64,000 bases of DNA from Gracilaria domingensis (GCA_022539475.1 VCMS01000054.1:62001-126000); one strand, 5' to 3'; counted from the stretch's first letter, positions 30,601 through 44,258 are shown. Notes: generated by a model not told the origin, from the sequence alone. Translations and numbers: made by a program.

Positions 30601-33600
30601 GAAAAGACTACTTTCAAGTGTCACGCAGGCATCTATAGGTTCAAGAGAATGCTCTTCGGATTGTGTAATGCCCCTGCTACCTTTCAACGGGCCTTGGACA
30701 TAATCCTCTCAAAATTGAAATGGACAACCGATTTGGTGTACTTGGACTATGTAATAATTTACTGCCGCTCAGTTGAGGACCACTTTGACCATGTTGGAAC
30801 AGTACTAAGTCTACTAAAGAACGCTGGAGTCACGTAAAAGCTCCGCAAGTGCAAATTCTTTGACCAAAAGGTGGAGTACCTAGGATGCACCATAAGCCCG
30901 GGGCGGCTGGAAGTAGCCCAACGAAACATCAAAGCGATCCAGGAAGCGAAGCTCCCGCTTTCACAACCGGACATCCGTTCCTTTAGAGGTCTATGCAATG
31001 TTTACCGCAGGTTTATTAAGGCTTTTGCAACGATAGTGGCCTCAGTGAACCGTAAGCTGCAGAAGGAACAACCAGTAAGGTGTGAGTACCTCGAAGATGA
31101 CGAGGTCAAAGCTTTCCAGGGGCTGAAAGCAGCGCTACTATCACCACCGATATTTGCACCACCGAAAACGGGCCTACCGTATATCTGAGACACTGATGCA
31201 TCGGATGCCCAGATTGGTTGCTGTCTCATGCAGGAACAGGAAGACGGCACCAAGCTACCAATAGGATACTGGAGCAGGGCCCTAACCAAAGCGGAGCAGA
31301 ACTACACTGTCACCGAGAAAGAATGCCTCGCAGTGGTTTGGAGCATGCTACTCCTGCTACCTTATCTCTATGGCGTACGGTTTACCTTTAGAACGGACCA
31401 AGACGCCTTCCGCTGAATCCTGGGACTCGCAGACGCCTCTTGAAGGTGAGCGCGATGGCCGTCGCGGCTATCGAAGTTCGAATACGACGTTCAGTACCGC
31501 CTGGGCATCAAGCACCGGGTGGCTGATGCACTGTCTAGTCTCAGTACAGACGGAATGGATACCGAATCGGTTGACGACGACATACAGTGCTAAATCATCA
31601 GGTGGCAAGGAGCAGACGGAACAGAAACCCTCAAAGGTACATGGAACGACCCACTGAGCTCGCGCAGAGGAGAAGGCCGAGACAACTCACCGGTCATAGC
31701 ATCGGTCTAGCAAACTAATAAAGAGGAGGACGCTCCTATCACCAAAGAAGACTTCCTGCGCGAACAAGCAAGTGATGCCTACTGCAAAACATTGGCGGAC
31801 CGGGTCGGTACAGCCCGCTCCCAATTTGACGTAGACTACGAGGGGTACTTGGTTAGGCGCTCATTCCTAGATGGATCCCTACAGAAGGTAGTGCTAGTCT
31901 CTCTAAAGCAAAGGGTGTTGTACTTAGCGCATTGCCTGCGCCTTTCAGGCCACCCAGGGGCCACTCGGCTATATTACATCCTACGGAGACAATTCTACTG
32001 GCCTCACATGGCTCACGACGTATACACCTTCGTGGCTGACTGTGAATCGTGCAAAAAAACCCGTGGGGGCCTAAGAAAGCATCAAAATTACCTCAAATTG
32101 TTCCCGGCGGCAGTGCCTCTCGAGTTCATCGCTATCGACATCCTTGGCCCACTACCGAAAATCTCCAATGAGTACCGGTTCGTCGTAGTCATCACCGATT
32201 GGTTCACGAAACTGACAAGAGCGATACCATTGAAGGACATGAAAACACCGGCCTTGGCGGAAGCTTTTCTGACCCACTGGGTCCATCCATATGGAGCACC
32301 GCTTGAACTGTTGACCGACAATGGTTCCAACCTCGCATCGAAGTTCTTTGAAGCAGTCTGCACCATGCTGGTCGTCAAACACTACTTCACAACAGCGTAC
32401 CTTCCCAAGACTAATAGAAGGATGAGCGCTTTAACAAGACCTTAGTGGTACGGCTCCGACATTATGTCGAAGAACACCAAACTGGCTGGGCAGATTATGT
32501 GCAACCCCTTACATATGCCTATAACATGCAGGTCCACCGTACAACACAGACCACTCCATTCTACTTGGTCCTATCCCGTAGCCCCCAGAGAATCTTAGTG
32601 CAAGCAGGAATCGACGGTATCCACGCCGCAGGGTCTACCACGCCGGCGCAGGTCAAGAAAAACATCCCAAACCGGCTTCGCACTACCTTACAGGCTGCAA
32701 GCGGGAAGTTCACAATGTAACAACCGAGATAAAAGGCCGACTACGACCGGAAGGTCCGGCAGGTAACGCAGGTCACGGAAGGTGACGAAATCTACCTAGA
32801 CATACCACCAGATGGGGCTCGCCCAACCGCAGCCGAAGAAGAGGACTATATAATCATCGACGAAGGTATCCGCTCCAAGCTTTCACCCAAGTCAACCAGA
32901 CCTTACAAGATGATTCAAGCCGACGCCCACACCGTCAAAATCCAGATGGGCGGACTGGAGAACACCGTCTCGGTCGATCGTATTGTCAAAGCGACTCCAC
33001 GCCCCCGCGAAGCGTCACCTAACGAGGAGAATAGCCCCCTAGGGACTGAACTAAACACTAACGTACAGTCTTCACCGGTTCCAACCTCGACGTCGGGAGC
33101 AGGAGCCCATACCAAGGCGGCAACTGCAGACCCTACGTCGGAACCACAACGGGAGCGGGTAACAGACCAAGAGGTAACGGCGCCACTACTTGCCCACTCT
33201 GCGGTCTTCACGATAGAGTGCGCAATCGACACCGTAATCAGCCACGCTCAAACCAATGAAGGACTCAAATACCGTGTGCGGTGGTATGGATGGCCGCCAA
33301 TTGCCGACACAATGAAACCTCCCCACCACATCCCACGTAACTTTATTATCCGTTAGTGGCGCAAACGCGGGCAAATCCCACCACCAGAGGCCTTGCCCGA
33401 TGCGGGACATCGGCCTCAGGAGGGGGGAGGAGAAGCTCCCGAGCGCAGAACATGACGGAGCTAACAAGGGAGAAACAAAGATGTTGGTTCGCACTGACAC
33501 ATATCATAACTAATTGCGACTTCAAGGTGTAACAAACGCATATGACCCAAGGGAAGGTGCCCAACCTCATAAACAAAACGACGCAGCACTGCCACCTGCA

Positions 33601-36600
33601 CCACCGCTAGGCCCAGGACCACTAGGAGAACTAGACGGAGTAGGAAAAGCACCTGGAGCCCACGCAGGAACAGGCCCGGCGCCGGCATCAACCGCAGAGG
33701 TAGGCACCGTACTAGCACTGCTAGCCATGGGGGTGGACAAAGAAGGAGTATGTGGAGCACCAGGCCTAGGCGGTGGAGCACTACCGCCACCCTCGGTACC
33801 CGTCGGACCCAATGGTGGCTGCAGCACATTACCAACAGGGTACGCACCATTATTCGGAATCAAGGGGCCGACCAGAGTGCGAAAAAGAGGATCCCCAGCG
33901 GTCGGAGCGGCATTCAAATGACCGGCCAAAGCACCAACCTGATCGGTCATCACGCAGTACAAGTCGGCCTGAAACTGAGAGCGGAACGCGGTAATGCTGT
34001 TAAGCGCCGCGACATACCGAGCATGGCGGGGAATAAGGGCCTCCAGCAGGGCCAACGCTTCGTGAATGAACTGTGGAGCAGGACGGTTGAGTGTCGACAA
34101 GCACGACTGTTGGATACGGACCAGGGCGCAGGCCATAGAGGGAGAAGTGAGAGGCTCACCCCCACCCATCCGGACATTCGGAGCCGCAAACAGTCGAGAA
34201 GGACCAGCAGAGGGAACCGGAAGAGAAAGAGAAGCAGGGACAGGGGCGCACTGACCAGAGAAACCAGGAATTGGACCAATACTCGGTGTGGCAGCGTCCC
34301 GAGTCTGCACCACATGACCATACTCGGCATCATCGGGCACGTGAGAATCCCCAGGAAGAGCCCGAGAACCATGAAGACATACCCTCTGGTTCTCATAATC
34401 CCACACCTCCCAACGCCGGTCATTCCTCCATGGGTAGTCCGCCGTGGCCGTGAGATAAGCGTCCAACTGCTGCTACGAGTGGGAGGTGTTGACCACCAAA
34501 TGGTTCAACCCCAACTTTCGAATAAGACTGATGACCCTAGTCGGTAACCCGAATAAGTGACCAACTGGTGTATACCCGTGTGCGTAAAGAGCACTCTCGG
34601 GGCTACGGCAATTCCAAGTAATACCGTATCGGGCGACTTCCAACGCAAGAATTGCAACGAGGACTCTCCATTCGCACAAGGCCACAGACCATACGGTGTG
34701 AAACCAAGGGGAACCCTCACGGGTAAGGCTCGCGAAGTAAGCAAAACCAGGGGGGATAAGGACACACAACCACCGTGGAACTTCGTACGGCGACCAGCAA
34801 GCGAGTTGCTGGACATACCATTTGCGGCGGTCATCATTACTTTGAGATAAAAGCTCCGTGTTGTGAAAACCATGCATGGTACGGACGAGACTGCCACGAT
34901 GGTGAATGCGAAACTCCAGCGCGGCGTTTTCTCCCAACCTTCGATGGTCTGTCCAGTGAAGGCGATCATATGACCCCGGTAGGCCAACCCAATCGGTATC
35001 GAACTCCTTCCAGTCGGAAAGAGGCCCTAGCTCATGCATGATACCCACGAGGTTCCGGAAGTACAGCAGGTCGTCATCCAACTGTAAGTAGAGCAGGTCG
35101 CTAGGCATCGATTCGGGAATATAGAACCGAAACGGTGAATGGTGAGACCGTTGGTGGAAGCACGTTTGTCGACCAGGACGGTGACGCGACTCGCGATTCC
35201 GTTTTGGAGGATTGTGGGGCACAGCTGCCATGCGGTGACTATCTCAACGCCGCCAGGAGGTGTAACGAACGAAGTCGAGATGTTCGTAAGGACGTCCAAC
35301 CGCATCGGTAACATTCAAAGTCCAAGAGGTAACTTTCTCCAGTTCGGTTCGGAAAACATCGGGAGTCAAACCGAATGGTCCAAAGTTCACTCGGTCGGTG
35401 GGTGTTGGGGTGGTGTTGTACGGATCATAGGCCACCCGGATACCCGTGAGAAGGACTTGAGCCATGGCCTGGGCGGAAGCAGAGACACTCGTGGACGCAC
35501 CCCCGACGGCGGCAGTCAGCGATCCCTGACCGCGACCCCGAGACCGAGAACCGGTACTTGATTTGGAGATACCACACAAGCCACGCGACCCGCGCGACTC
35601 GCGACAACCCCGACCAGACATGGCGATTGATAGGATGCCGGAGGGCGGAAGAAAGGAAATAGCGCGGGAGTTAGAGCCCTTATAACCGTGCGGTGTGTCG
35701 GTATTGCCCCCGACGGACGGGAAATCGCTCACACCATCGGTCGGCGGCACCATGTCAGGCGCAGGAGAAGACGTAGGACGGCGAACGGGCACAGTCACGG
35801 CGGCGCAAAACCCGGTAATGGGATTAACCATATGGTCAGGCGAATGTGCACTCGCGTCCGACGGCGAGGGAGCTGTGATGCGCTCCCCGACCACCAAAGG
35901 CTTATCCTCGGAAGGACCCATTGCGCCACGCCGGGAAGAGTCAGCGCCACGACAAAAATCAGAACGATAAAGAAGGGACGTGCGAGGCGCATCCGGCGAT
36001 GACGTACACCGTTAAGGTACCACCTCACCGAGAGAGAGGGCGACGAGAACCGCAGTGCGGTAGGCGCGCTGCCAATGGGCATCTTCACTGACACCGAACT
36101 GGTCGTGGTGGGATGCAATGCATCCCAACCGCCCTGCGATGCACTGCACCAGATGCCATTTTGGTCAATGTAATCGCCAATGACGCAGTCGCAACCAATG
36201 ACCGTCCCTCCTTCAAGCTGCAGCCACGGGGGCGTGCCTGGCAATAGGAGGGGGTCTGTCGTACAGTACCCGGCGACCAATGTCGGTAATGGAGATCAAG
36301 CCACACGGTGGAAGAGAAGGACATGTGGCAATCACCATTGAGGACTAACTTGTAATTTTTGTTCTAATTTGTAGTTTTTATTGTAGAATAGTTAGACAAT
36401 GCAGGGCGGAAGGGCGCCGCACCTCGGCCACACCTCCCGTGGCACACGTGTCTATTCTCCCACGACGTGCCGGGGCTCCCACCACACCATGTACTCGGGA
36501 TGGAAGCCCCCCCACCGTTATGGTAAAGTCAAGTACCTGCTACGCTAGATCTTGACCATAAGGTTTCTACAGTTAACCAAGTGGTTAGTGTAGTATCGTC

Positions 36601-36825
36601 AGGGCGATACCGGGCCGTGAGCGCTATACATCGCACTCTACCCAGGCGGTTATAGTAAACGCACCGTCCGCATTGCACGCACCAGTGGCTGGTGCTGCCA
36701 CACCTTACAGGCCGATCTCACATCCTTCCCTCCTACGTTGAGCACCCCCCAGGCACTCCCTAGAACCGAGTTGGTACCAATCCGCAGCCACTGCTGCCAC
36801 CGCCTGGTTCTATACCACAGGTGAG
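27652..36825 (+). mobile_element. Ty3/gypsy chromovirus-like element A, fossil
   Basis: Gag from about 27847 to 30197, with a zinc knuckle CWFCLSPHHLATAC (CX2CX4HX4C); reverse transcriptase 30433-30837 and 30871-31188 (FCIDYRKLNTI, CNAPATFQRAL); RNase H about 31180-31416; integrase 31792-32720 (HCLRLSGHPGATR, DILGPLPKISN, ELLTDNGSN); chromodomain 33186-33356 (YRVRWYGWP). Antisense frames occupy 33567-35921. The last ~60 bp of the 3' LTR (about 36400-36825, ending TATACCACA) recur at 27652-27712, so the left LTR seems reduced to its end. Broken with many interruptions, old. Confidence 0.8.
33567..35921 (-). other. Antisense ORF block of Ty3 element A
   Basis: Minus-strand frames 35244-35921, 34473-35231 and 33567-34466 lie between the chromodomain end and the 3' LTR. 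The middle frame has YEVPRWLCVLIPPGFAYF and WRVLVAILALEVARYGITW, which aligns with VEVPRGCHVELTPCLTYI and WPVRVVAFLLIEAYDSY in element B (53148-53939). The last frame is Pro/Gly/Ala-rich. Extra antisense ORFs at this position are known in plant Ty3 elements; here the protein is unrecognised. Confidence 0.55.
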
Positions 36826-36867
36826 CAGATTTCGAAGTTTTGGCGCCGAGTAAACTGTTCGAGCCTG

Positions 36868-36913
36868 GTTGTTACGCCTATGGCACCTTAAGGTGCAATA
36901 AGCGTAACAACCG
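36868..36913. repeat. 46-bp near-perfect palindrome
   Basis: GGTTGTTACGC ... GGCACC TTAA GGTGC ... GCGTAACAACC pairs almost end to end. It lies 40 bp beyond the 3' LTR of element A. It may be a hairpin terminator, a tiny MITE or a protein-binding palindrome. Confidence 0.6.
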
Positions 36914-37104
36914 ATGAAGCTTCATCTATTTTAATTACAGATGAACCCATTTGAGATTCAATTGGAAAGATCGAGGTTCAAACTGATTCTCATGAGATGA
37001 TACAACTGATCTGAACATGCAGAATTCTTCTTGAAAACCAATTGGTACCGTTTGTGTCAAAACAACCGTCGGTATATGGATCTACCTGCATGCATTTGAT
37101 GGTG
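36914..37104. other. Spacer beyond element A
   Basis: AT-rich sequence with no gene, repeat or RNA I can support. Confidence 0.35.
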
Positions 37105-37639
37105 TGTTAGGATTCCGTTAGTTCTGGTCATGTTTTTATTTGAACTTGTTATATTGCTGTGCTTTTATTTAGTAATTTAATGTCTTGATGCTTTCTTTGA
37201 ATTTCCCGTGATCTAGCGATCCGATTTGATACCCTTATGATCTTCAGAGTCTTTGTTTGACATTAGTTGTCAAAATGTTGCCAAGACATGTCACATGTGA
37301 TGTCTGCCTCGTCAGTTGACGTCATAACTGACTTCATAGTTTCGGTGCCTTGCTGGAAGTTCTACAGCTGGTCACGTAGCAGGAACTGCTAAAAGCTTCT
37401 AGAAGACTTCACTGTCGATTTCTACTCACAGTTTCGACTAATTCCGACGCAAGGGCCAGTACTCATAGACTCGTTAGTTTGAAGGATATTCTAGGAATCT
37501 GCGATAGCGACCTTATTTGCGAGAGTCCGATTCTCCATATAAACCCTGGTCGACTGCCAGAGTTCTCCTCGGCAGTCACCATCGTTCACGTTCTCAACCA
37601 CCGACCCAAGTCCTCAACCACTGGTCCAGTGTTCTAACA
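37105..37639 (+). mobile_element. Probable LTR remnant, TGTTAG...CTAACA
   Basis: A 535-bp segment begins TGTTAG and ends CTAACA, the usual inverted LTR ends, and holds a TATATAAACCCTGG-like promoter at about 37540 and short direct repeats (CTCAACCAC) just before its end. The 5 bp on either side are not the same, so it is not a clean solo LTR; it may be one end of a deleted element. Fossil. Confidence 0.45.
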
Positions 37640-37795
37640 TTTTGGAATATATACAGCTCCAAGATCCGCGACAACACGCATCTTAATCAGAACAGACAGA
37701 ACTGTCCCCAGCCCTTTTACTTGGCCGCACCCATGCCACCTTTCCTTTGCCAATTAGATGGAATCGATACGGACTAGGGCTGATCTCCGTAGCAA

Positions 37796-38036
37796 AACTC
37801 ATGGTCATTGAATTATCATGCGGCGGTAAATGAAAATGATGCCTTTCAATAAAACGTAAGGGCACTTTTGAGGAATTTAATTTTTTCAAAAAATCACACT
37901 CATGGAAATGTCAGGGAAACAAAAACTTACTTAATTTTCAATGACGTTGGCCATATTACCTTACTACACCAGTCATCTTGCATGCAAGTCTACTGGAAAC
38001 CCTTTTAGTTTTCCCTTAACGAGTTTTGCCTGGGTC
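37796..38036 (+). repeat. 240-bp dispersed repeat, copy 1
   Basis: About 90-93% identical to 46478-46722 over its length, from CATTGAATTATCATGCG to GAGTTTTGCCTGGGTC. One frame gives a coding-like stretch with FLVNDVGHITL-type residues in the second copy, so it may be an exon of the KDZ-like gene that was carried elsewhere. Confidence 0.75.
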
Positions 38037-41030
38037 GTTGTCGAATGGATGATGCATTGAACGAAATTGGTCTCAGCAGCATTGGTCAAAAAACATCGTA
38101 CGAAACACCACACAAAACCTCAGCCGATAATGGTATCCAGATTACACATCTCTACACATCAGTCTGGAACAACCATAGTAATGAAACGATTGCTACCGCT
38201 CGGTTTGAGAAGAAATACATTAAGGGAATTGAAGCGGGACTCAATTGAATCCGAAAGAGAAGGAAAAGTTTATGGCAGGGGAACGTTCCACAATTCTGTG
38301 TAGTGAGAGATTACATAACGAACACACTTACAATCAAGGCCCGGCACAAAACGTGAGAAAGGCGGTCGTCGTCACGCTTGCAGCGCCACGGAGCAAAGAG
38401 CTCAACTTCCTAATGATCTTATGAAATTTTTTTGGAGGTAATTTTTCCTCGCGCTCGAAAATGTACTTCAAGCATGTACCACAATCAAGAAAGTTTTGAG
38501 CTCCAACGTTTTTGGAAGTACGCTTTCACCGAAATCGGAAAACAATTGGATGCATACCTAGAACAACTTTCTCCGAGTCAAGAACCCAGTCTGAGCGAAT
38601 TGTTTCTCCGTTTTCCGAACTGTCCACTAGTTTTTGTTTGCACCAGAACATCGTATTCTCAAGTGGGTATTGATGCAAATGATGCCATGGAGCGTCATTT
38701 TGTCAGCACTTGGATTTCAATCGACTGTATTGTTTACTGTACTTGCATTGGAATGAATAGATTCCGAATCAATGCAACTAGAATGCAGTTTGAAGAAACC
38801 TCCTGAATTCATTGGAAGGGATTCTCAGAGTTTCTGCAACGAATATCCGAGATAGGCGGAATTGACCATGTCACTATAGGGAGTGTGGTTGCACAGCTTT
38901 TCCACTCAGTATCGGAAACCAATCTTGAAAATACATTTCCCATCCTCATTCTCACTGCTTTTTAATGAAACAGTTTGTGTCTTGTTCAACATTGAAAAGC
39001 TTTCACCAAAGGAAATTCTTTTCATTGTCTCTGTTCGTTGCATTCGTGGTGGCTTGTACTAATGTGGCTTTTGTGATACAGCGTATCATGGAGGGTACAT
39101 GCACACTCGCCTTGCTCAGGGACATACAAATGAAAATGGTGAGGATAAAGGCAATGCTGGAGAAGGATCTGTTGTGGATGAAGAAGATAAGGGTCGGCTC
39201 CAAGGGTTCGGAGCCACGTTTTTAGCAAAGTCACTGTCACATTTGCCTCTAGCACCCATCAGTTGCTCCAGAGCTATTCAGGTAGATATATTGGCCTGCA
39301 AGTTTGCCTCTCTGGGGCAACCATTTCTTGCGCGATTCACGCACTTATTGTCCTATTTTTCACAGTTCGCGGAAGGAAAACGCAATGATAATTCGGAAAG
39401 ATGTCATCTTAATGTGTACGCGACGAACTTTTCCTTTTCACATTGAGGAATATTTGTGCACGAATCCGGAATGCATGGCCAAGATAGTATCAGAAGGGCT
39501 GAAGCAGTTTATTTTATTGCTCAACATGTGCACTGCTGCAACTCATGCCGTGCTGCGAAGGGAATTAATTGGTGCAGTTCTTGTAAATGTACATTAAACG
39601 GTAGTTTGAGGCATTTCCATTCACAAGTCCAAGCAAACGTAAATGCTGGTTACTCTTCGTCGAGTAATTCTGTAACGTGCAGGTCAGTTCGAGTTATCCA
39701 GTACAAGTGTGTCCCAATGTTGAAGCTTATGAATTTGGATCCAGATAAAAGATTGTTCAGTTGTGTATGCGACTCTTGTACGGCACCTATTCCAGTCGTA
39801 TGCATAGACGGTATCCAATTGGGGGACTTGAAGAACAAGCAAATGATACTGAAGAACATTTCGCAAAAATGTGACCCCTTCGCAGATCAATGGCGAGGTC
39901 AATGGGCAGCATTTCTTAACCGCTGACCTGTCTTGTAAGAATGGAAGCCTTAATCAAGATATCTCCCACAGTATTGAAAGAAAACGGTATCGCATGCACA
40001 AGATTTAACGTTCGTGAGTTTTCCATGTATATTAGGCTCATCAATGGGTATATAATGCCTGCAGCATTTTGCGCCGGTTCGATTTGTGGAACCACGCCAA
40101 ACGAAATCCCTAATGACATCGGTGACATTTGCCTTTTGTCGTCGTTGAGAAGATTTTTGAACTCTCTTCTTGATGAATCTGCTGTCTTGTGCCAGTTTTC
40201 GAAACTATTAAACCAATACATATCAAATCTTTCTCAAGAAGGAATACAAAGGATTAAAATTCTTGGAGAGGAGTATAGTTCAATTACGATAACTGGTCGA
40301 TTTCTCGGAAGATTTACGAAACAGAAATGCGAATCAGAACTCAGGTACTTCATGGGCATCTTGGATTTTGGTTCCTACTGATCGGCAGAAAGACATAAAA
40401 AAAGAATTGTTGAATATTTTCATTATAGTCACTCAAGGACCCGTCTGCCAATTTATTCGTCGCTCCGACCTAAAATCGGTTAAAAGATTGGAACAGATAT
40501 GTCTCGAACAAAACATTCAGACAAGTTTGAATGTTATTCGATACCTAGACACGCTTGTTAAAAGTGCCGAAGAAACAAGCATACTTTCAAATTCGAGAAT
40601 TATACAAGCAGGTATGCTCACATTTATCGAAATTGAGATTGATGTCTCCCAACCCAGAGAAACAGAAATTAGATTTGCTCTTGGTAAGATTCTAATGACC
40701 TGTTACAAATTTGTTTTCGACTTCTACCGATATTATGAGTTTTCGTTCCGAGACAGTTCAGCCTTGCAGTAGGCAAAAATGTGGAGACACAGTGATCAAA
40801 GTCTTCTTTCTGACATCATGAGAGCAAAATATGCTCGAATATCATTAGAAAATCGTTCAAGTCTAGACAAGCATACTGCACTGGTACCTATTTTCCCGGC
40901 AGAAAACAGTTTCGGCCTCTTCCATTCAACCAAGAAAAGGTATCCGAGAAAAGTTACGCTCGTCAAGGATATTGTTCGAAAGATTACTTCCAAGCACAAA
41001 AGAGTTTTACACCCGGAGCATTAACTGTAT
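37796..41030 (+). pseudogene. KDZ-like DNA transposase relic
   Basis: Plus-strand blocks at 38432-38806, 39304-39926, 39941-40381, 40368-40772 and 40779-41024. The 39456-39926 block carries Cys-pair clusters (HCCNSCRAAKG, WCSSC, FSCVCDSC) followed by VVCIDGIQLGDLKNK. Cys clusters of CxC type followed by a D-G motif are typical of KDZ transposases and their associated zinc domains. Downstream blocks are helical. Several stops and frame changes separate the blocks, so the gene is dead. Start unclear; a 240-bp segment at its head (37796-38036) is repeated at 46478-46722. Family placement is tentative. Confidence 0.4.
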
Positions 41031-41480
41031 CTTGTGCTTGTCCTAGTCCGATTACTTCTGAAACGAAAGGTTTGTATGCAAATGAAGGTCCAAAAGTTGT
41101 TCTGGATATGGTAATATAACGGTCTGCAAGACTTCCAAACTTTTGCTTTACGATTTTTCTTGTAGTTTGTACAACTCGTGCGTCAATTCGTTATGGTGAG
41201 CGCTGGAACAATCTATTATTGTAAATGACAAGTTTCACATTGGAAATCGCAAGCACTGCTCTCCGGGATATAATTCAAGAGCCTAATTTGAGTTGGACAA
41301 CAAAAATAATGTCTGTCACGAGCAACGTAACAGTGGAATCAAATAATTAGCACGTTCGTTGAGAAATCGTGGTCAAGAATAATATATCGCATTGTTACCA
41401 TATCAGGCGTGAATTCGAAACATCAAAGCCTAAACGAAATTGAGGGAAAAGCTTAAAACAAGAAGCAATTCGTTATCTGA
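41031..41480. other. Tail of the KDZ-like relic, no gene
   Basis: AT-rich sequence between the relic and the Ty3-like block. I see no intact frame, RNA or repeat. Confidence 0.35.
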
Positions 41481-42640
41481 ACATGATCTATTGGTACGCA
41501 TCCGTCTTTCAGGCTCTGCCATGTCATTCCAGTACACTTTGTCCCTCATCCAATAGATTTGGTCACATGGGAGAGGAAAGGACATTAAGCCTAACAAATG
41601 TGACGAGGAGGAGGGAACTCACTCGAGGGGCTGCCAAACATATCGAAAAGACCCTCGAGAAGGGCATCGACTCGCCTTTGGTAGTCCGTCTCCGCCAACG
41701 TCCCAAGGAACGGCATGTCCACTGGCACTCCCCGGGCGCACTCTTGCACCGTTCTACCTTCGACAGGAACGTGCAGCCATCGCTGATACCACGATACGGC
41801 GGGAGCACGTTTGGGCTCTCGGGCACCCTCTCTGGGAGGGCGGCAAAGCGACGGGCGTCAAAGAACTCCCAGCTTAGGCTAGTGTAGTGCTGCACAGGAT
41901 ACGGCAACCCAGGGCAACGCCGGCGGAGATCTCCACGGTCTACTGTATGGTCATACCGGTCCCCCGGGCGCTTCATGACATCCATATTTAGAGGAGGCGG
42001 CACCGTTATCGCATCGCCGTTGTAAGGCGGAGGTTGCCTTGCAGGAGCAGCTGAGGTAGGGAGTAGAGGTATAGGAACGTCCCAGGGGCTCCCTCGGGTT
42101 TCGGACATTGGGGTAGCCCTTGGACAGCACTCTCGACGCAGTGAGTGACATCGTGGACATTGTTGCTGCGCTTATAGTCGAGATGGGACGCAGTGATACC
42201 CGGTACCGGCTGGCAGGATTTGTCGCAGCAGAGACTACCGAGGGCCCGATTACGACTTCTTGACGACCGAGTAAGGAAGAGGAGGGCAAAAAAACCTAGG
42301 TGGAACTACTCTTTTTGCCAGGACGTCGACGTCTGAGAGGGGGATATGTGGTACTTTGAATCCTTTGGATTATCTACCTGGAACTCGTGAATGGCAGCAG
42401 ACACCGGTGGTGCGGACGACGTGTGAAACACGTGTAGCTTTGTTGGGCCCCAGTGGTTTCCTATTTTCTAACTAGTAGTTTTTGTACCGTAGGTAGTGTA
42501 GATAGCACACGTGGTGCACTGCGTTACAGTGAACAAAGGCCGAGGTCGAAGCGCCTCGCGGCCGATGCTTAGGCTGCTCAAGCTGTGCCTCCCTCCTGTG
42601 GCAAAGTAAGAGACCCCTTGGCAATTATCTGACCCCTTAG
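41480..42640 (-). mobile_element. 3' part of a third Ty3-like element with antisense ORF, fossil
   Basis: Minus frames 41563-42108 and 41951-42289 are Pro/Arg-rich at the N-terminus and contain LSWEFFDARRF, which resembles RRWEVWDYENQR in the antisense block of element A and APVWDWFSAE in that of element B. The sequence at 42450-42620 (a run of GTAGTTTTTGT then GC-rich CCGAGG...GCCTCGCGGCC) resembles the start of the 3' LTR region of element A. No pol is left. Broken. Confidence 0.4.
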
Positions 42641-43499
42641 GTTATTAGCAAGTACCAAAGACCTTAAGGTTTTCAAGCCATTGCAACGTCACTCGCCGTT
42701 TCCTGTAGCCAGGACCGATAGCGCCCGCGCAATGCACCTTTTTATCAGTGGTCTCGACGTTGGCCCCTCTTCTTTTGGAGTGTTCCTCCCGTGGTTAGTG
42801 ACCAGTGCCACTATACTACATACGGTTTGTGCACAAAACCTGGTTGGACGCCGATATTATCAGAGACGACCATCCTGAATTTGGCAAATTTCATAACTCC
42901 CTCTAAAACATGCGACAGCGAAGTACCCACAAAATTCTTTCAACTGCTCGAATATATTTGCCCTTTGCTGTTCAATATAAGGTGCTGCATTCTTCAAATC
43001 TAGGATGGTTTGGTGATGATTCAAAAGTTATTTACGTGGATATGGAGCAATCGCTTGTGGACGAATATTCAAAGGTTAACAACACAGAACAATCTGTTGT
43101 TTTGTAGCTGTTATAATTTGAAACTCATTCGTTTACAATAAATTCACATCAATCTCATCGCAAAGGTAAAGCCTTCTTAGGCTCGCGATCGAAGCGATAA
43201 AACAACGATAAGTACCAACTCAATCCTAAGCAAAAGAGAGAGAGTGTGTCTTGTCGCTAGAAGGGAGGGCGAGCGAGAAAAGAGAGAGACACAGAAGCGA
43301 TCAGTAGCGCCGGTTCTGGATCCTCTCGATTGAGCTTGATATCGTGGGCGGCCGTCGCCGCCAGCGGCTTGCGATCGCCAGTGCTATAACCCTAATTGAC
43401 CGAACGCCTGGAGATCTTCGTGTAGCGCAATGCCCTCTCGAGGATACCCACTTCTATGCGGTTTCAGCGGTAACGCCCTCGATGGAGGTGGTGCATTGG
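42641..43499. other. Spacer between Ty3-like blocks
   Basis: Short frames at 42791-43003 and 42910-43107 (AVQYKVLHSSNLGWFGDDSKV) look like a small piece of a transposon or gene coding region that I cannot name. From about 43230 to 43300 there is a purine-rich GA-repeat stretch. No complete gene. Confidence 0.3.
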
Positions 43500-44258
43500 T
43501 GGTAATGGCCCTATTTTGGGGTATGCCTACGAAAGGTAGTGTTTCTGCACACGTGTGATGAGTTGGCCCCCATGCCGGGAGTGCCGTGGCAAACCTGCGA
43601 CGGTTTCACAAGGTGTAGAGTGCTTGCCGGCAGCGCCGGATAGTTACATATTTTTAGTTGATATTTTCAAGTGCTCTATATAGGTGGCGGCACTTGCCGT
43701 CACTGTACGGGAAGTAAACCTCAAGGAGACCTTGGGCTCTAGCTTCTTGACGCGTGCGAGCGGTTCTTTGTCCCTAACCGGGCGAAACCGCCGCATCCCC
43801 GGAGTTGCTATCCACCTCTGTCCCCGAGGAGTCCTAGACCGTCGTTATAGCATCTTTCTGTTGTTTATTTGTTATTAATTTCGTCATACGGCTCTTGTTT
43901 TTCTGCCCTATTATACATGTTTGGCCCACTAGTCTCGGGACTTATTCCGGTTTATCACGAGTCAGTGCTCGGCAGTGCGATTCGTTTGCTGATCCCTTGT
44001 TGCCCCCTACCGTTGGTCTGGATACTCCCTATCGCTGTGACTCTCCGGAACATCCGGATACCTACGCCGATTCTTTCCCTCTACCTCCGACCGCACGCCC
44101 AGATCGGGGCCACCCTGATTTACACCAGGCATCGCGCTGGCCTTATCGGAGGGTTCTACTGCTGCATTTACTGCTATAGAGAGCAGGTCTCGAACACCCT
44201 GTCGGTGCGATTTCTGCGACGCGACTCTTGTGAAGTCACTCGTGGGATTGCAGCACAA
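43500..44258 (+). repeat. 5' LTR of Ty3 element B
   Basis: Starts near TAATGGCCCTATTTTGGGG and ends GATTGCAGCACA; matched by 54655-54727 and 55735-56415. A TATA-like CTATATAGG lies at about 43676. Confidence 0.75.

Noticed and set aside
33514-33921. Plus-strand Pro/Gly-rich frame in element A
   Set aside because: Shadow of the antisense ORF block, which is the one shared with element B.
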